Shown: in pieces, positions 1 to 7,244 of the stretch
Layout: each line of letters starts with the position of its first letter
Numbering within the stretch: position 1 is the stretch's first letter
Program-made: the position numbers and the translations under genes
Notes under the pieces: generated by a model
Databases searched by the model: none
The model's input: only the letters and a program-made list of their open reading frames with translations
Told to the model about the DNA's origin: nothing
Assembly (NCBI GenBank): GCA_946481275.1
Contig: CAMLMV010000034.1
Span: 1-64,000, forward strand
DNA: 64,000 nucleotides
Direction of reading: 5' to 3'
Source: an uncultured Massilia sp.
GTDB taxonomy: Bacteria > Pseudomonadota > Gammaproteobacteria > Burkholderiales > Burkholderiaceae

Positions 1-63
1 ATACTGCATAAGACTGCGCAGATTTGGCTAAGTTCCCGGCGAACTGATTAAACCCTCGCCGAC
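1..63. other. Left edge: non-coding, less GC-rich stretch abutting a shortened chrA gene
   Basis: The first ~50 bases are visibly less GC-rich than everything that follows and contain a small inverted repeat (agttc-ccggc-gaact, 32-46). An in-frame TAA at 49-51 lies only four codons before the GTG that opens the chromate transporter frame. The codons between (Thr-Leu-Ala-Asp) read like the natural continuation of the transporter N-terminus. This fits a rearrangement or mobile-element end near position 50, but no element can be identified from so little sequence. Confidence 0.35.
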
Positions 64-588
64 GTGTTCATTTCCTTCACGCTGCTGGCCCTGCAAGGCT
101 TCGGCGGCGTGCTGGCCATCGTCCAGCGCGAAATCGTCGACCGCAAGCGCTGGCTGACCCAGGAAGAATTCATCGAAGACTGGGCCGTCGCGCAAATCAT
201 GCCCGGTCCGAACGTCGTCAACCTGTCCCTGATGATCGGCGGCCGCCATTTCGGCATCGCCGGCGCCCTCGCCGCACTGGCCGGCCTGCTGGCCGTGCCG
301 CTGATCCTCGTCATCGGGCTGGCAGTGCTGCACGACCGCTTCGCCGACAGCCCCGTCGTGGCCGGCGCACTGCACGGCATGGCCGCCGTCTGTGCCGGCC
401 TGATCGGCGCAGCCGGCCTGCGTCTGACAAGCGCGCTGAAAAAGAGCCCGATGCCCCTGTCCTGGTGCCTGGCCATCGCCGCGGCCGGCTTCGTCCTCGT
501 CGCGTTCCTCAAATGCCCGCTCCCCTGGGTGCTGTTCGGACTCGGCGGCCTGGGCTGCGTCCTCACGTACCGCCGCCTCGCCTCATGA
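64..588 (+). CDS. chrA: Chromate transporter, N-terminal-half protein (short-chain CHR family), possibly 5'-truncated
   Basis: Hydrophobic 174-residue membrane protein of the CHR family, in which short-chain proteins work as pairs to export chromate (or related oxyanions) from the cytoplasm. The FGG signature is at residues 13-15 and the family motif PGPN at 47-50, followed by several membrane segments. Translation can start only at GTG 64, because an in-frame stop sits at 49-51. Homologues usually have some 6-10 more residues before the first helix, so the 5' end may have been lost. It overlaps the second half-gene by 4 bp (ATGA at 585-588), so the two are translationally coupled. Substrate is inferred from family membership only. 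Confidence 0.8.
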   Translation: MFISFTLLALQGFGGVLAIVQREIVDRKRWLTQEEFIEDWAVAQIMPGPNVVNLSLMIGGRHFGIAGALAALAGLLAVPLILVIGLAVLHDRFADSPVVAGALHGMAAVCAGLIGAAGLRLTSALKKSPMPLSWCLAIAAAGFVLVAFLKCPLPWVLFGLGGLGCVLTYRRLAS

Positions 589-1202
589 ACGCGCCCCTGC
601 ACCTCATGCTGGACGGCGCCGACTGGCTCAGCCTGTTCGGCCATTTCCTCCTGATGTCGCTGATGTCCGTCGGCGGGGCCATCTCGACGTCGTCCGAGAT
701 GCACCGCTTCCTCGTCGAGCAGCACCACTGGCTGACCCAGGACCAGTTCAACCAGTCCATCGCGCTGGCCCAGGCCGCACCGGGGCCGAACGTCCTGTTC
801 GTCGCCCTGATGGGGTGGCACGTCGGCATGAACGCCGGCAGCACGGCGGCCGCGCTGTTCGGCGTGCTCGTGACGATGGTCGGCATCATGACGCCCTCAA
901 CCATCATCACGTACACGGCCGCCCGCTGGGGCCACCGCAACCGCGGCCTGCGCGCCGTCCGGGCCTTCAAGCAGGGCATGGCGCCCGTCGTGATCGCGCT
1001 GCTGCTGTCCACTGCCTGGATCATGGCCAGTTCCGCCGGCGCCAGTGCCGGCGCAGGTGCCCCGATCGCGTCCGCCGTCCTGGCGAACTGGCCCCTGTGG
1101 CTCACGGCGATCGTCAGCGGCCTGGTCATCTGGCGCACGCGCATCCACCTGCTGTGGCTGCTCGCGGCCGGTGCCGTGCTGGGGGCGCTCGGGCTGATCT
1201 GA
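585..1202 (+). CDS. chrA: Chromate transporter, C-terminal-half protein (short-chain CHR family)
   Basis: Partner half of the CHR pair, 205 residues, with its own PGPN motif at 66-69 and a VGG signature near residue 29-31, then about five hydrophobic segments. A much earlier in-frame start exists inside the preceding gene. ATG 585 was chosen because it gives the usual short-chain length and an ATGA overlap with the upstream stop. The pair resembles other split chromate transporters in which two antiparallel halves form one carrier. Both halves keep the core motif, so this is a two-gene arrangement rather than a frameshifted long ChrA. Confidence 0.85.
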   Translation: MNAPLHLMLDGADWLSLFGHFLLMSLMSVGGAISTSSEMHRFLVEQHHWLTQDQFNQSIALAQAAPGPNVLFVALMGWHVGMNAGSTAAALFGVLVTMVGIMTPSTIITYTAARWGHRNRGLRAVRAFKQGMAPVVIALLLSTAWIMASSAGASAGAGAPIASAVLANWPLWLTAIVSGLVIWRTRIHLLWLLAAGAVLGALGLI

Positions 1203-1277
1203 AGCGCAGTAGCGGCCTGCCACCGGACCGGGCATACTTGCGCTTTCGATCAGCCAACCATACCGATGGACCGAGCC

Positions 1278-2120
1278 ATGCCCGAACTCCTCAGCGAACA
1301 CGTTTGTTTCGACGGCGTCCAGCGCTTCTACAAATACGATTCCGCCGCCATCGGCCTGCCGATGCGATTTTCCGTGTACCTCCCTCCCGGCGCGCAAGGC
1401 AAGCGCCTGCCCGTCCTGTTCTACCTCGCCGGCCTGACCTGCACCGAAGAGACCTTCATGATCAAGGCCGGCGCCCAGCGCGTGGCGGCGCAGGAAGGCC
1501 TGATCCTCGTCGCCCCCGACACGAGCCCGCGCGGCGCCGGCGTGCCGGGCGAGACCGACGACTGGGACTTCGGCGCGGGCGCCGGCTTCTACGTGGACGC
1601 CACCCGCGAACCGTGGTCGACCCACTACCGCATGTACAGCCACATCCTCGAACTGCGCGAGCTGGTGCTGGCCACCCTGCCCGCCGACCCGGCGCGCGTG
1701 GGCATCTTCGGCCACTCCATGGGCGGCCACGGCGCGCTGATGCTGGCGCTGCGCAACCCCGACCTGTTCCGCTCCGTGTCGGCCTTCGCCCCCATCGCCG
1801 CGCCGTCGCGCTGCCCGTGGGGCGAGAAGGCGTTCGGCGGTTATCTCGGCCCCGACCGCGACGCGTGGCGCGTCTACGATGCGACCGATCTGATGGCCTG
1901 CGCCGACGCCCCGCGCTTCCCCAAGGGTATCCTGATCGACCAGGGCCTGGCCGACAAATTCCTGGCCGAGCAACTGTACCCGGACGCGTTCGAGGAAGCG
2001 TGCCGCGCCGTCGGCCAGCCGCTCGAACTGCGCCGCCATCCCGGTTACGACCACGGCTACTACTTCATCTCGACCTTCGTCGAAGACCACTTGCGCTTCC
2101 ACCGGCGCAACCTCGGCTGA
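1278..2120 (+). CDS. fghA: S-formylglutathione hydrolase
   Basis: Cytosolic alpha/beta-hydrolase (esterase D family) that cleaves S-formylglutathione to formate and glutathione, the last step of glutathione-dependent formaldehyde detoxification. With ATG 1278 the protein is 280 aa, close to the family's usual length. The nucleophile elbow GHSMGG holds Ser147, and Asp226 and His259 (GYDHG) complete the likely triad. ATG 1266 is also possible but has no ribosome-binding site, whereas a GGA lies 7 bases before 1278. The formaldehyde dehydrogenase partner is not in the window. Its product, formate, is the substrate of the formate dehydrogenase at the far end of the window, a functional rather than positional link. 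Confidence 0.93.
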   Translation: MPELLSEHVCFDGVQRFYKYDSAAIGLPMRFSVYLPPGAQGKRLPVLFYLAGLTCTEETFMIKAGAQRVAAQEGLILVAPDTSPRGAGVPGETDDWDFGAGAGFYVDATREPWSTHYRMYSHILELRELVLATLPADPARVGIFGHSMGGHGALMLALRNPDLFRSVSAFAPIAAPSRCPWGEKAFGGYLGPDRDAWRVYDATDLMACADAPRFPKGILIDQGLADKFLAEQLYPDAFEEACRAVGQPLELRRHPGYDHGYYFISTFVEDHLRFHRRNLG

Positions 2121-2248
2121 CACGCGTATCCACCCCGATCCGCACACTGACATGGACCGGGGCGATCCGCAAAAATTCCCCGCTTTCGTTCGCCTGATGT
2201 CCTGCATCAAAGGTCCATCCGGGCCCCCGCGCACGGTTCGAGACGACC

Positions 2249-2279
2249 CTTGCAAACACGATTCGACCGCCCTATAAAT
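2249..2279 (+). promoter_or_regulatory. Sigma-32 (RpoH)-like heat-shock promoter of hsp20
   Basis: A cttgcaa element at 2249-2255 is followed after 14 bases by ccctataaat at 2270-2279. This resembles the RpoH consensus (CTTGAAA, 13-15 bp, CCCCATnT) better than a sigma-70 promoter. It lies about 55 bases before the Hsp20 start, and the leader ends in an unusually strong Shine-Dalgarno (agggaggt, 2321-2328). Assigned by eye; other sigma factors are possible. Confidence 0.5.
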
Positions 2280-2333
2280 GGTGTTGCGGCGCCCCGCGCG
2301 CCGCGCACATCATTCTTAAAAGGGAGGTCTATC

Positions 2334-2801
2334 ATGAACCTGATCAGAAGAGGCACGACGCCGCTTTCCACATTCCGTCCCGGCGCCATGGAAGACCAGT
2401 TCGGACGCATGGTCGAAAACATGTTCCAGGACTTCTTCGCGCCGCTCGCCCAGGGCCGCTGGGCCGGCGAGGACGTCGGCATGCCGCGCCTGGACGTCAG
2501 CGAGACGGAAAAAACCTTCGAGGTGAAGGCCGAGCTGCCGGGCGTCAAGAAGGAGGACGTGCACGTGTCGATCGACGGCCAGCGCGTCACCATCGAGGGC
2601 GAGTGTCAGCAGGCAAACGAACAGCGCCAGGGCGAACAGGTGGTGTATTCTGAGCGCTCGACGCGCAAGTACCAGCGCAGCTTCACGCTGCCCTCCGAGG
2701 TCGACGATGCCAGCGCCCAGGCGCGGCTCGAGGACGGCGTCCTGATGCTCTCGCTGCCCAAGAAGGCGGGCGGCACCGCGCGCCAGCTGACGATCCAGTA
2801 A
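2334..2801 (+). CDS. hsp20: Hsp20/alpha-crystallin small heat-shock protein
   Basis: ATP-independent holdase of 155 residues that binds unfolding proteins in the cytoplasm until DnaK/ClpB refold them. The alpha-crystallin domain runs from about residue 50 to 143: it opens with PRLDVSETEK, has AELPGVKKEDV at 66-76, and ends with the family-typical LEDGVLMLSLPK (132-143) before a short tail. The start at 2334 was chosen for the near-perfect agggaggt 5 bases upstream; the longer in-frame start at 2250 would put coding sequence over the promoter. It heads a group of four stress-type genes ending at 6150. Confidence 0.95.
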   Translation: MNLIRRGTTPLSTFRPGAMEDQFGRMVENMFQDFFAPLAQGRWAGEDVGMPRLDVSETEKTFEVKAELPGVKKEDVHVSIDGQRVTIEGECQQANEQRQGEQVVYSERSTRKYQRSFTLPSEVDDASAQARLEDGVLMLSLPKKAGGTARQLTIQ

Positions 2802-2833
2802 GGATCGGACGAGCCGCACGGCGCGGCACGCGA

Positions 2834-2857
2834 GCGGACGGCCTGAGGGCCGCCCGC
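2834..2857 (+). terminator. GC-rich hairpin after hsp20, possible terminator
   Basis: A 10-bp stem (2834-2843 with 2848-2857, one mismatch, tgag loop) lies 32 bases past the hsp20 stop. There is no clear U-tract afterwards, so it may be an attenuating hairpin or an mRNA 3' end rather than a classic intrinsic terminator. Confidence 0.35.
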
Positions 2858-2917
2858 GTCCGCGCTCATGCTGCGCCTGTGCCGCGACTGCGGAGATCCT
2901 GAAGAAAAGTGCGCATC

Positions 2918-3637
2918 ATGGCCGACATCCGTCATTTCAAGAATCGCACCGAAGCGGGCCGGCTGCTGGCGCAGCGGCTCGCCGTCTATGCCCGGCACCC
3001 CGACGCCATCGTGCTGGCACTCCCGCGCGGCGGCGTACCGGTCGGGTTCGCCATCGCGCAGCGGCTCGGCATCGCCCTCGACGTCCTGCTCGTGCGCAAG
3101 CTCGGCATGCCGCGCCACGAGGAATTCGCGATGGGCGCAGTGGGCAGCGGCGGCGTCCGCGTGCTCCAGCCCGGCGTACCCGGCCTGATGGGCGTCACCG
3201 CGCAGGACGTGGAAGCGGTGACGGCGCGCGAGCTGGCCGAGTTGCAGCGGCGCGAGCGCGCCTACCGCGGCGGCAGGCCGCCGCTCGACCTCGCCGGACG
3301 CAGCGCGATCCTCGTCGACGACGGCGTCGCTACCGGTTCAACGATGCTGGCCGCCATCGAGGTGGCGCGCCGGCTCGGCCCCCGCGAGCTGGTGCTGGCG
3401 ATCCCCGTCGCGCCGCCCGACACGGCGGCCGCGCTCGAGACACGCGTCGACGAACTCGTCTGCCTGTCGACCCCGCCCCACTTCCGCGCGGTGGGCCAGT
3501 GGTACGACGCTTTTGAACAGACCAGCGACGAGGAAGTGCAGGACTTGCTGGCCACCGCCTGGCATGACGAGGTGGCGGCCGGGGGTAGACCAACCGGAGG
3601 AGCCAATCATGAAAAACACGACGGACACAGGCTATGA
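2918..3637 (+). CDS. Phosphoribosyltransferase-fold protein of the stress module
   Basis: A 239-residue type I phosphoribosyltransferase-fold protein. The PRPP-binding loop VDDGVATGST is at 133-142, and an N-terminal LPRGGVPVG segment matches the pyrophosphate-loop region. Similar proteins sit beside Hsp20, erythromycin-esterase and SRPBCC genes in many soil bacteria, but their substrate is unknown to me. ATG 2918 is preferred over GTG 2909 because gaagaaaag lies 8-16 bases before it. The 3' end runs 29 bases into the next gene, suggesting coupled translation. Confidence 0.8.
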   Translation: MADIRHFKNRTEAGRLLAQRLAVYARHPDAIVLALPRGGVPVGFAIAQRLGIALDVLLVRKLGMPRHEEFAMGAVGSGGVRVLQPGVPGLMGVTAQDVEAVTARELAELQRRERAYRGGRPPLDLAGRSAILVDDGVATGSTMLAAIEVARRLGPRELVLAIPVAPPDTAAALETRVDELVCLSTPPHFRAVGQWYDAFEQTSDEEVQDLLATAWHDEVAAGGRPTGGANHEKHDGHRL

Positions 3638-4787
3638 ACTCGCGAAGTGGATCGGCGGCGCCGCCGCCGGCGCCCTGCTGATGTACATGCTCGACCCGGA
3701 CCGCGGCGGCGCGCGGCGCGCGCAATCGGCCGCGGCCGTGCGCAATGCGGGCGCGCGCACGTCCAGCGCGCTGGGGAACGTCTGGCGCGGCGCGGGCGAA
3801 CGCATCGGCGCCGCCGGCGACGAACTGCGCGACCGCGCGGCGGACATGGCCGAGGGTGCCGGGGCCAGGTCGGGCTCGGCGCTGGAGCGCATGGGCCACG
3901 CTGCCGGCGAGGCGCTCGACACCGGTCTCGACAAGGCCAGGGACACCCTGGCGCGCGCGAGCGACGCCGTCGGCAGCGGCATGGACAAGGCGCGGCACGC
4001 ATTGAGCCGGACGGCCGACGAGGGCGGCAGCACGGTCGGCGACGGCATGGACAGGACGCGCGAACTGGCACGCGACATGCGCACGCGCATGCGTGACACC
4101 CTGCAGGCGGGCCCAAGTGGGGAGTGGACGCCGACCGTCCGCAATTCCGCCCTCGCCGGCGGCGGCCTGCTGGCCCTGTATGCCCTGAGCCGGCGCTCGC
4201 CGCTGGCGTGGATGCTGGGCCTGGCCGGCGCCGCGCTGCTGGCTCGCGGCGCCACCAACCAGCCCCTGCTGGGCATGCTGCGCGGCCGCGGCATCGGCAT
4301 GGACCAGACGATCGACTTCAGCAAGTCCATCCACATCGACGCCGCGCCGGACGACGTGTACGACCTGTGGACCCATTACGAGAATTTCCCCCATTTCATG
4401 TCCCACGTCGTCGAGGTGCGCGACCTCGGCCGCGGCCGTTCGCACTGGGTCGTGCGCGGCCCCGGCGGCAGCGAGTTCGAATGGAATGCCGTGCTCACCG
4501 AGCAGAGCCGGCCGCACCGCCTGGCCTGGCGCAGCGAAGCCGGCGCCGAGATCCCGCAGAGCGGCTCGATCCAGTTCGAACCGCATCGCGGCGGCACGCG
4601 CGTCACCGTGCACATGTCGTACACGCCGCCGGCGGGTGCCATCGGCCACGGTCTCGCGACCTTGCTCGGGTCCGATCCGAAGTCGCAGATGGACGACGAC
4701 CTGGCGCGCATGAAGGCGTTCATCGAACGGGGCGCGGTGCCGCGCGACGCCGCGCGCCCGCGCACCAGCAGCCGCTGGCTGCACTGA
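3609..4787 (+). CDS. Membrane-anchored SRPBCC (START/coenzyme Q-binding-like) protein with Ala-rich repeat region
   Basis: 392 residues in three parts. An N-terminal hydrophobic segment (about 12-28) precedes a long low-complexity region (about 40-165) rich in Ala, Gly, Arg and Asp, with recurring short blocks such as LDKARDTLARA and MDKARHALSRT, reminiscent of LEA or apolipoprotein amphipathic helices. Then come two hydrophobic stretches (about 175-215) and a SRPBCC/COQ10-type ligand-binding domain (about 232-375) starting near SIHIDAAPDDVYDLW. Start 3609 has ggagg 8 bases upstream. The SRPBCC domain probably binds a hydrophobic ligand; the ligand is unknown. The linkage to Hsp20 and the esterase suggests a stress role. 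Confidence 0.75.
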   Translation: MKNTTDTGYELAKWIGGAAAGALLMYMLDPDRGGARRAQSAAAVRNAGARTSSALGNVWRGAGERIGAAGDELRDRAADMAEGAGARSGSALERMGHAAGEALDTGLDKARDTLARASDAVGSGMDKARHALSRTADEGGSTVGDGMDRTRELARDMRTRMRDTLQAGPSGEWTPTVRNSALAGGGLLALYALSRRSPLAWMLGLAGAALLARGATNQPLLGMLRGRGIGMDQTIDFSKSIHIDAAPDDVYDLWTHYENFPHFMSHVVEVRDLGRGRSHWVVRGPGGSEFEWNAVLTEQSRPHRLAWRSEAGAEIPQSGSIQFEPHRGGTRVTVHMSYTPPAGAIGHGLATLLGSDPKSQMDDDLARMKAFIERGAVPRDAARPRTSSRWLH

Positions 4788-4794
4788 GGCGGTC

Positions 4795-6150
4795 ATGGCG
4801 ACGCCGCAGAACCCGCAGCACACCATCTCTGCGCTGCGCAACGCCGCTCGTCCTTTGACGGGCGGCGGCCGCGACTACGACGCCCTGCTCGACCTCGTGG
4901 GCGATGCCCGCTTCGTACTGCTGGGCGAGGCGACGCACGGCACGCACGAGTTCTACGAGGAACGCGCGCGGATCACGCGGCGCCTCATCGAGGACAAGGG
5001 TTTCCACGCCGTGGCCGTCGAAGCCGACTGGCCGGACGCCTACCGCGTCAACCGCTACGTGCGCGGCCGCGGCGGCGACCGCAATGCCGACGAGGCCCTG
5101 TCCGGCTTCCAGCGCTTTCCGAACTGGATGTGGCGGAACACGGACGTGGCCGCGTTCGTCCAATGGCTGCGGCACCACAACGAAAACACCGCCGGACCGC
5201 AGGTCGGCTTCTACGGCCTCGACCTGTACAGCCTGTTCACGTCGATGGAGGAAGTGCTGCGCTACCTCGACCAGGTCGATCCGAACGCGGCGCGCCAGGC
5301 GCGCGAACGCTATGCCTGCTTCGACCATTACCACGAGGACAGCCAGCACTACGGCTACACCGCGAGCCTCGACCTGTCCGCATCGTGCGAGCAAGGCGTC
5401 CTCGAACAATTGCGCCAGCTACAGCAGCGGGCCAGCGACTACATGCACCGCGACGGCGATGAGGAAGCGTTTTTCTATGCGCAGCAGAACGCGCGCCTCG
5501 TCAAGAATGCGGAAGAATACTACCGGACCATGTTCCGGGGCCGTGTGTCGTCGTGGAACCTGCGCGACAGCCATATGGCGGAGACGCTGGACGCGCTTGC
5601 CCGCCACCTGTCGAAGGATGGCGAGCCGTCCAGAATCGTCGTCTGGGAACACAACTCCCACATCGGCGACGCGCGCGCGACGGAAATGGGAGAAATGGGC
5701 GAGTGGAACGTCGGCGAGCTGGCACGCAAGGAATACGATGGGCAGACCCGGCTGATCGGGTTTTCCACGTACGACGGCTTCGTCACGGCCGCGTCGGAAT
5801 GGGACGCGCCGGCCGAACACAAGCGCGTGCGGCCGGGCATGCCGGGCAGCTACGAGGAATTGCTGCACGAGGTCGGCATCCCCCGCTTCCTGCTGCCGCT
5901 GCAGGAGGGCGTCGATAAGAGCGTCGACAAGGCCGTGCGCGCCACGATGGAAGAACGGCGGCTGGAACGTGCCATCGGCGTCATCTACCTGCCCCGCACG
6001 GAGCGCCACAGCCATTATTTTGCCGCCCGCATGGCGCGCCAGTTCGATGCCGTGATCCACATCGACCACACGACAGCCGTGCATCCGCTCGACCGGGGCG
6101 GTGGCTGGCATGCGGAGGAACCGCCGGAGACCTATCCCACCGGTATTTGA
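4795..6150 (+). CDS. Erythromycin-esterase family protein
   Basis: A 451-residue member of PF05139, hydrolases related to EreA/EreB and the succinoglycan-associated ChaN/TIKI-like fold. Family motifs are clear: GEATHGTHEFYEER near residue 44-57, EADWPDAYRVN near 77, and WEHNSHIGDARATEMG near 283. These supply the metal- or acid/base-type histidines and glutamates used by Ere enzymes. Most chromosomal homologues do not give macrolide resistance and their natural substrate is unknown, so resistance should not be assumed. It starts 7 bases after the SRPBCC gene and is the last member of the stress module. Confidence 0.85.
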   Translation: MATPQNPQHTISALRNAARPLTGGGRDYDALLDLVGDARFVLLGEATHGTHEFYEERARITRRLIEDKGFHAVAVEADWPDAYRVNRYVRGRGGDRNADEALSGFQRFPNWMWRNTDVAAFVQWLRHHNENTAGPQVGFYGLDLYSLFTSMEEVLRYLDQVDPNAARQARERYACFDHYHEDSQHYGYTASLDLSASCEQGVLEQLRQLQQRASDYMHRDGDEEAFFYAQQNARLVKNAEEYYRTMFRGRVSSWNLRDSHMAETLDALARHLSKDGEPSRIVVWEHNSHIGDARATEMGEMGEWNVGELARKEYDGQTRLIGFSTYDGFVTAASEWDAPAEHKRVRPGMPGSYEELLHEVGIPRFLLPLQEGVDKSVDKAVRATMEERRLERAIGVIYLPRTERHSHYFAARMARQFDAVIHIDHTTAVHPLDRGGGWHAEEPPETYPTGI

Positions 6151-6191
6151 AGCTACGCCTGCGGCGTCTGAAAAGTCGGGAAGTGTGAATA

Positions 6192-6256
6192 TTGGCGAGA
6201 TTGCAACCCAGTGCATACTTGTAAAATGAACAAATTATCATTTGTTCACATACAAG
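6192..6256 (+). promoter_or_regulatory. Promoter plus 39-bp palindrome overlapping the ribosome-binding site of the CsgG-like gene
   Basis: A possible promoter is ttggcg (6192-6197), 16 bases, then catact (6214-6219). Directly on it sits a large inverted repeat. cttgta at 6218-6223 pairs with tacaag at 6251-6256, and atgaacaaat at 6226-6235 pairs with atttgttcac at 6240-6249 (9 of 10), around a tatc loop. The right arm runs into the aaggg ribosome-binding site (6254-6258). It could be a repressor operator near the transcription start or an mRNA hairpin that masks translation initiation. Confidence 0.5.
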
Positions 6257-6260
6257 GGTC

Positions 6261-7244
6261 ATGAAGCCAATCCGGATATCGATCATTGCCGCCCTGCTTG
6301 CGGGCAGCGCAAGCCTGCACGCCCAGGAAACCACCTCCAAAGTCGAACGTTGCGAGCGCCCGCTCGGCACCATCGCCGTCACCGAAGCCCAGAGCGAGAG
6401 CGCGCACGCGCTGCAAAGCTACGGGCTCGGTTCGCCGGTGGCGCTGCTGCGCATCATGATCCAGCAATCGAACTGCTTCCAGGTCGTCGAACGGGGCGCG
6501 GCGATGGCCAACCTGCAGCAGGAACGCGCACTGGCCGCGAATGGCGAGACGCTGTCCGGCAGCAACGTCGGCAAGGGCCAGCTGCAGGCGGCCGACTTCG
6601 TGATGACGCCGAACGTGCAGTTCGCCGCCGCCAACACGGGCGGCATCGGCGGTGCGATCTCGGATTACGGCGGACGCCTGCTGGGCGGCCTGGGCCGGAT
6701 CGCGGGCGGCATCGCGGGCAATCTCAAGTTCAAGGAAGCGCAGACGAGCCTGCTGATCGCGGACGTCCGCTCCGGCATCCAGGTGGCGGCCGAAGAAGGC
6801 GTCGCCACGAAGACCGACTTCGGCATTTCCGGCTGGAGCTGGGGCGGCGGCGACTATTCCCGTCTGGGCGGCTACACGAACACGCCGGAAGGCAAGATGG
6901 TCGCGGCCAGCCTGCTCGACAACTACAACCGCATCGTGGCGCGCATCCGCAACGAGCCGAGCCTCGTGCGCACGAGCAGCGCGGCCAGCAAGGTGAATGC
7001 CCAGGCGTCCACCCGCGAGGGCGTGCCCGTGACGGCCGGCGCCAGCGTGTACGCGCGCCTCGCGACCGTCAAGGTGTACACCGAACCGCGCTCGGGCAGC
7101 AAGGTGATGGGGACGCTGAAGCGGTCGGAAGAAGCGATCGCCACCGGAGAAGAGCGCGACGGGTTCGTCAAGATCGACGGCGAGAACGTCTCGGGCGGCT
7201 GGGTGCAGCGCACCCTGGTGGCCACGCAGCCCGCACCGCAGTAA
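6261..7244 (+). CDS. Exported CsgG/curli-assembly-like protein with C-terminal SH3-type domain
   Basis: 327 residues with a typical signal peptide (about 1-21, cleaving after LHA). The body resembles the CsgG/LpoB/HfaB fold used in outer-membrane secretion and penicillin-binding-protein activation: a region around LLRIMIQQSNCFQVVERG (about 60-77), a Gly-rich stretch, then FKEAQTSLLIADVRSG (about 155-170). It has no lipobox cysteine, unlike true CsgG. The last about 60 residues (VPVTAGASVYARLATVKVYTEP... GGWV) look like a bacterial SH3 domain that often binds cell wall. Single gene, behind a large palindrome. The precise role is unknown. Confidence 0.7.
   Translation: MKPIRISIIAALLAGSASLHAQETTSKVERCERPLGTIAVTEAQSESAHALQSYGLGSPVALLRIMIQQSNCFQVVERGAAMANLQQERALAANGETLSGSNVGKGQLQAADFVMTPNVQFAAANTGGIGGAISDYGGRLLGGLGRIAGGIAGNLKFKEAQTSLLIADVRSGIQVAAEEGVATKTDFGISGWSWGGGDYSRLGGYTNTPEGKMVAASLLDNYNRIVARIRNEPSLVRTSSAASKVNAQASTREGVPVTAGASVYARLATVKVYTEPRSGSKVMGTLKRSEEAIATGEERDGFVKIDGENVSGGWVQRTLVATQPAPQ

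Noticed and set aside
64..1202. Chromate transporter halves as one frameshifted gene
   Set aside because: Each half keeps its own PGPN motif and the ATGA junction is a normal arrangement of split short-chain CHR pairs.
4795..6150. Macrolide resistance gene
   Set aside because: Family membership alone (PF05139) does not show erythromycin esterase activity; most chromosomal members in stress clusters have no known resistance role.
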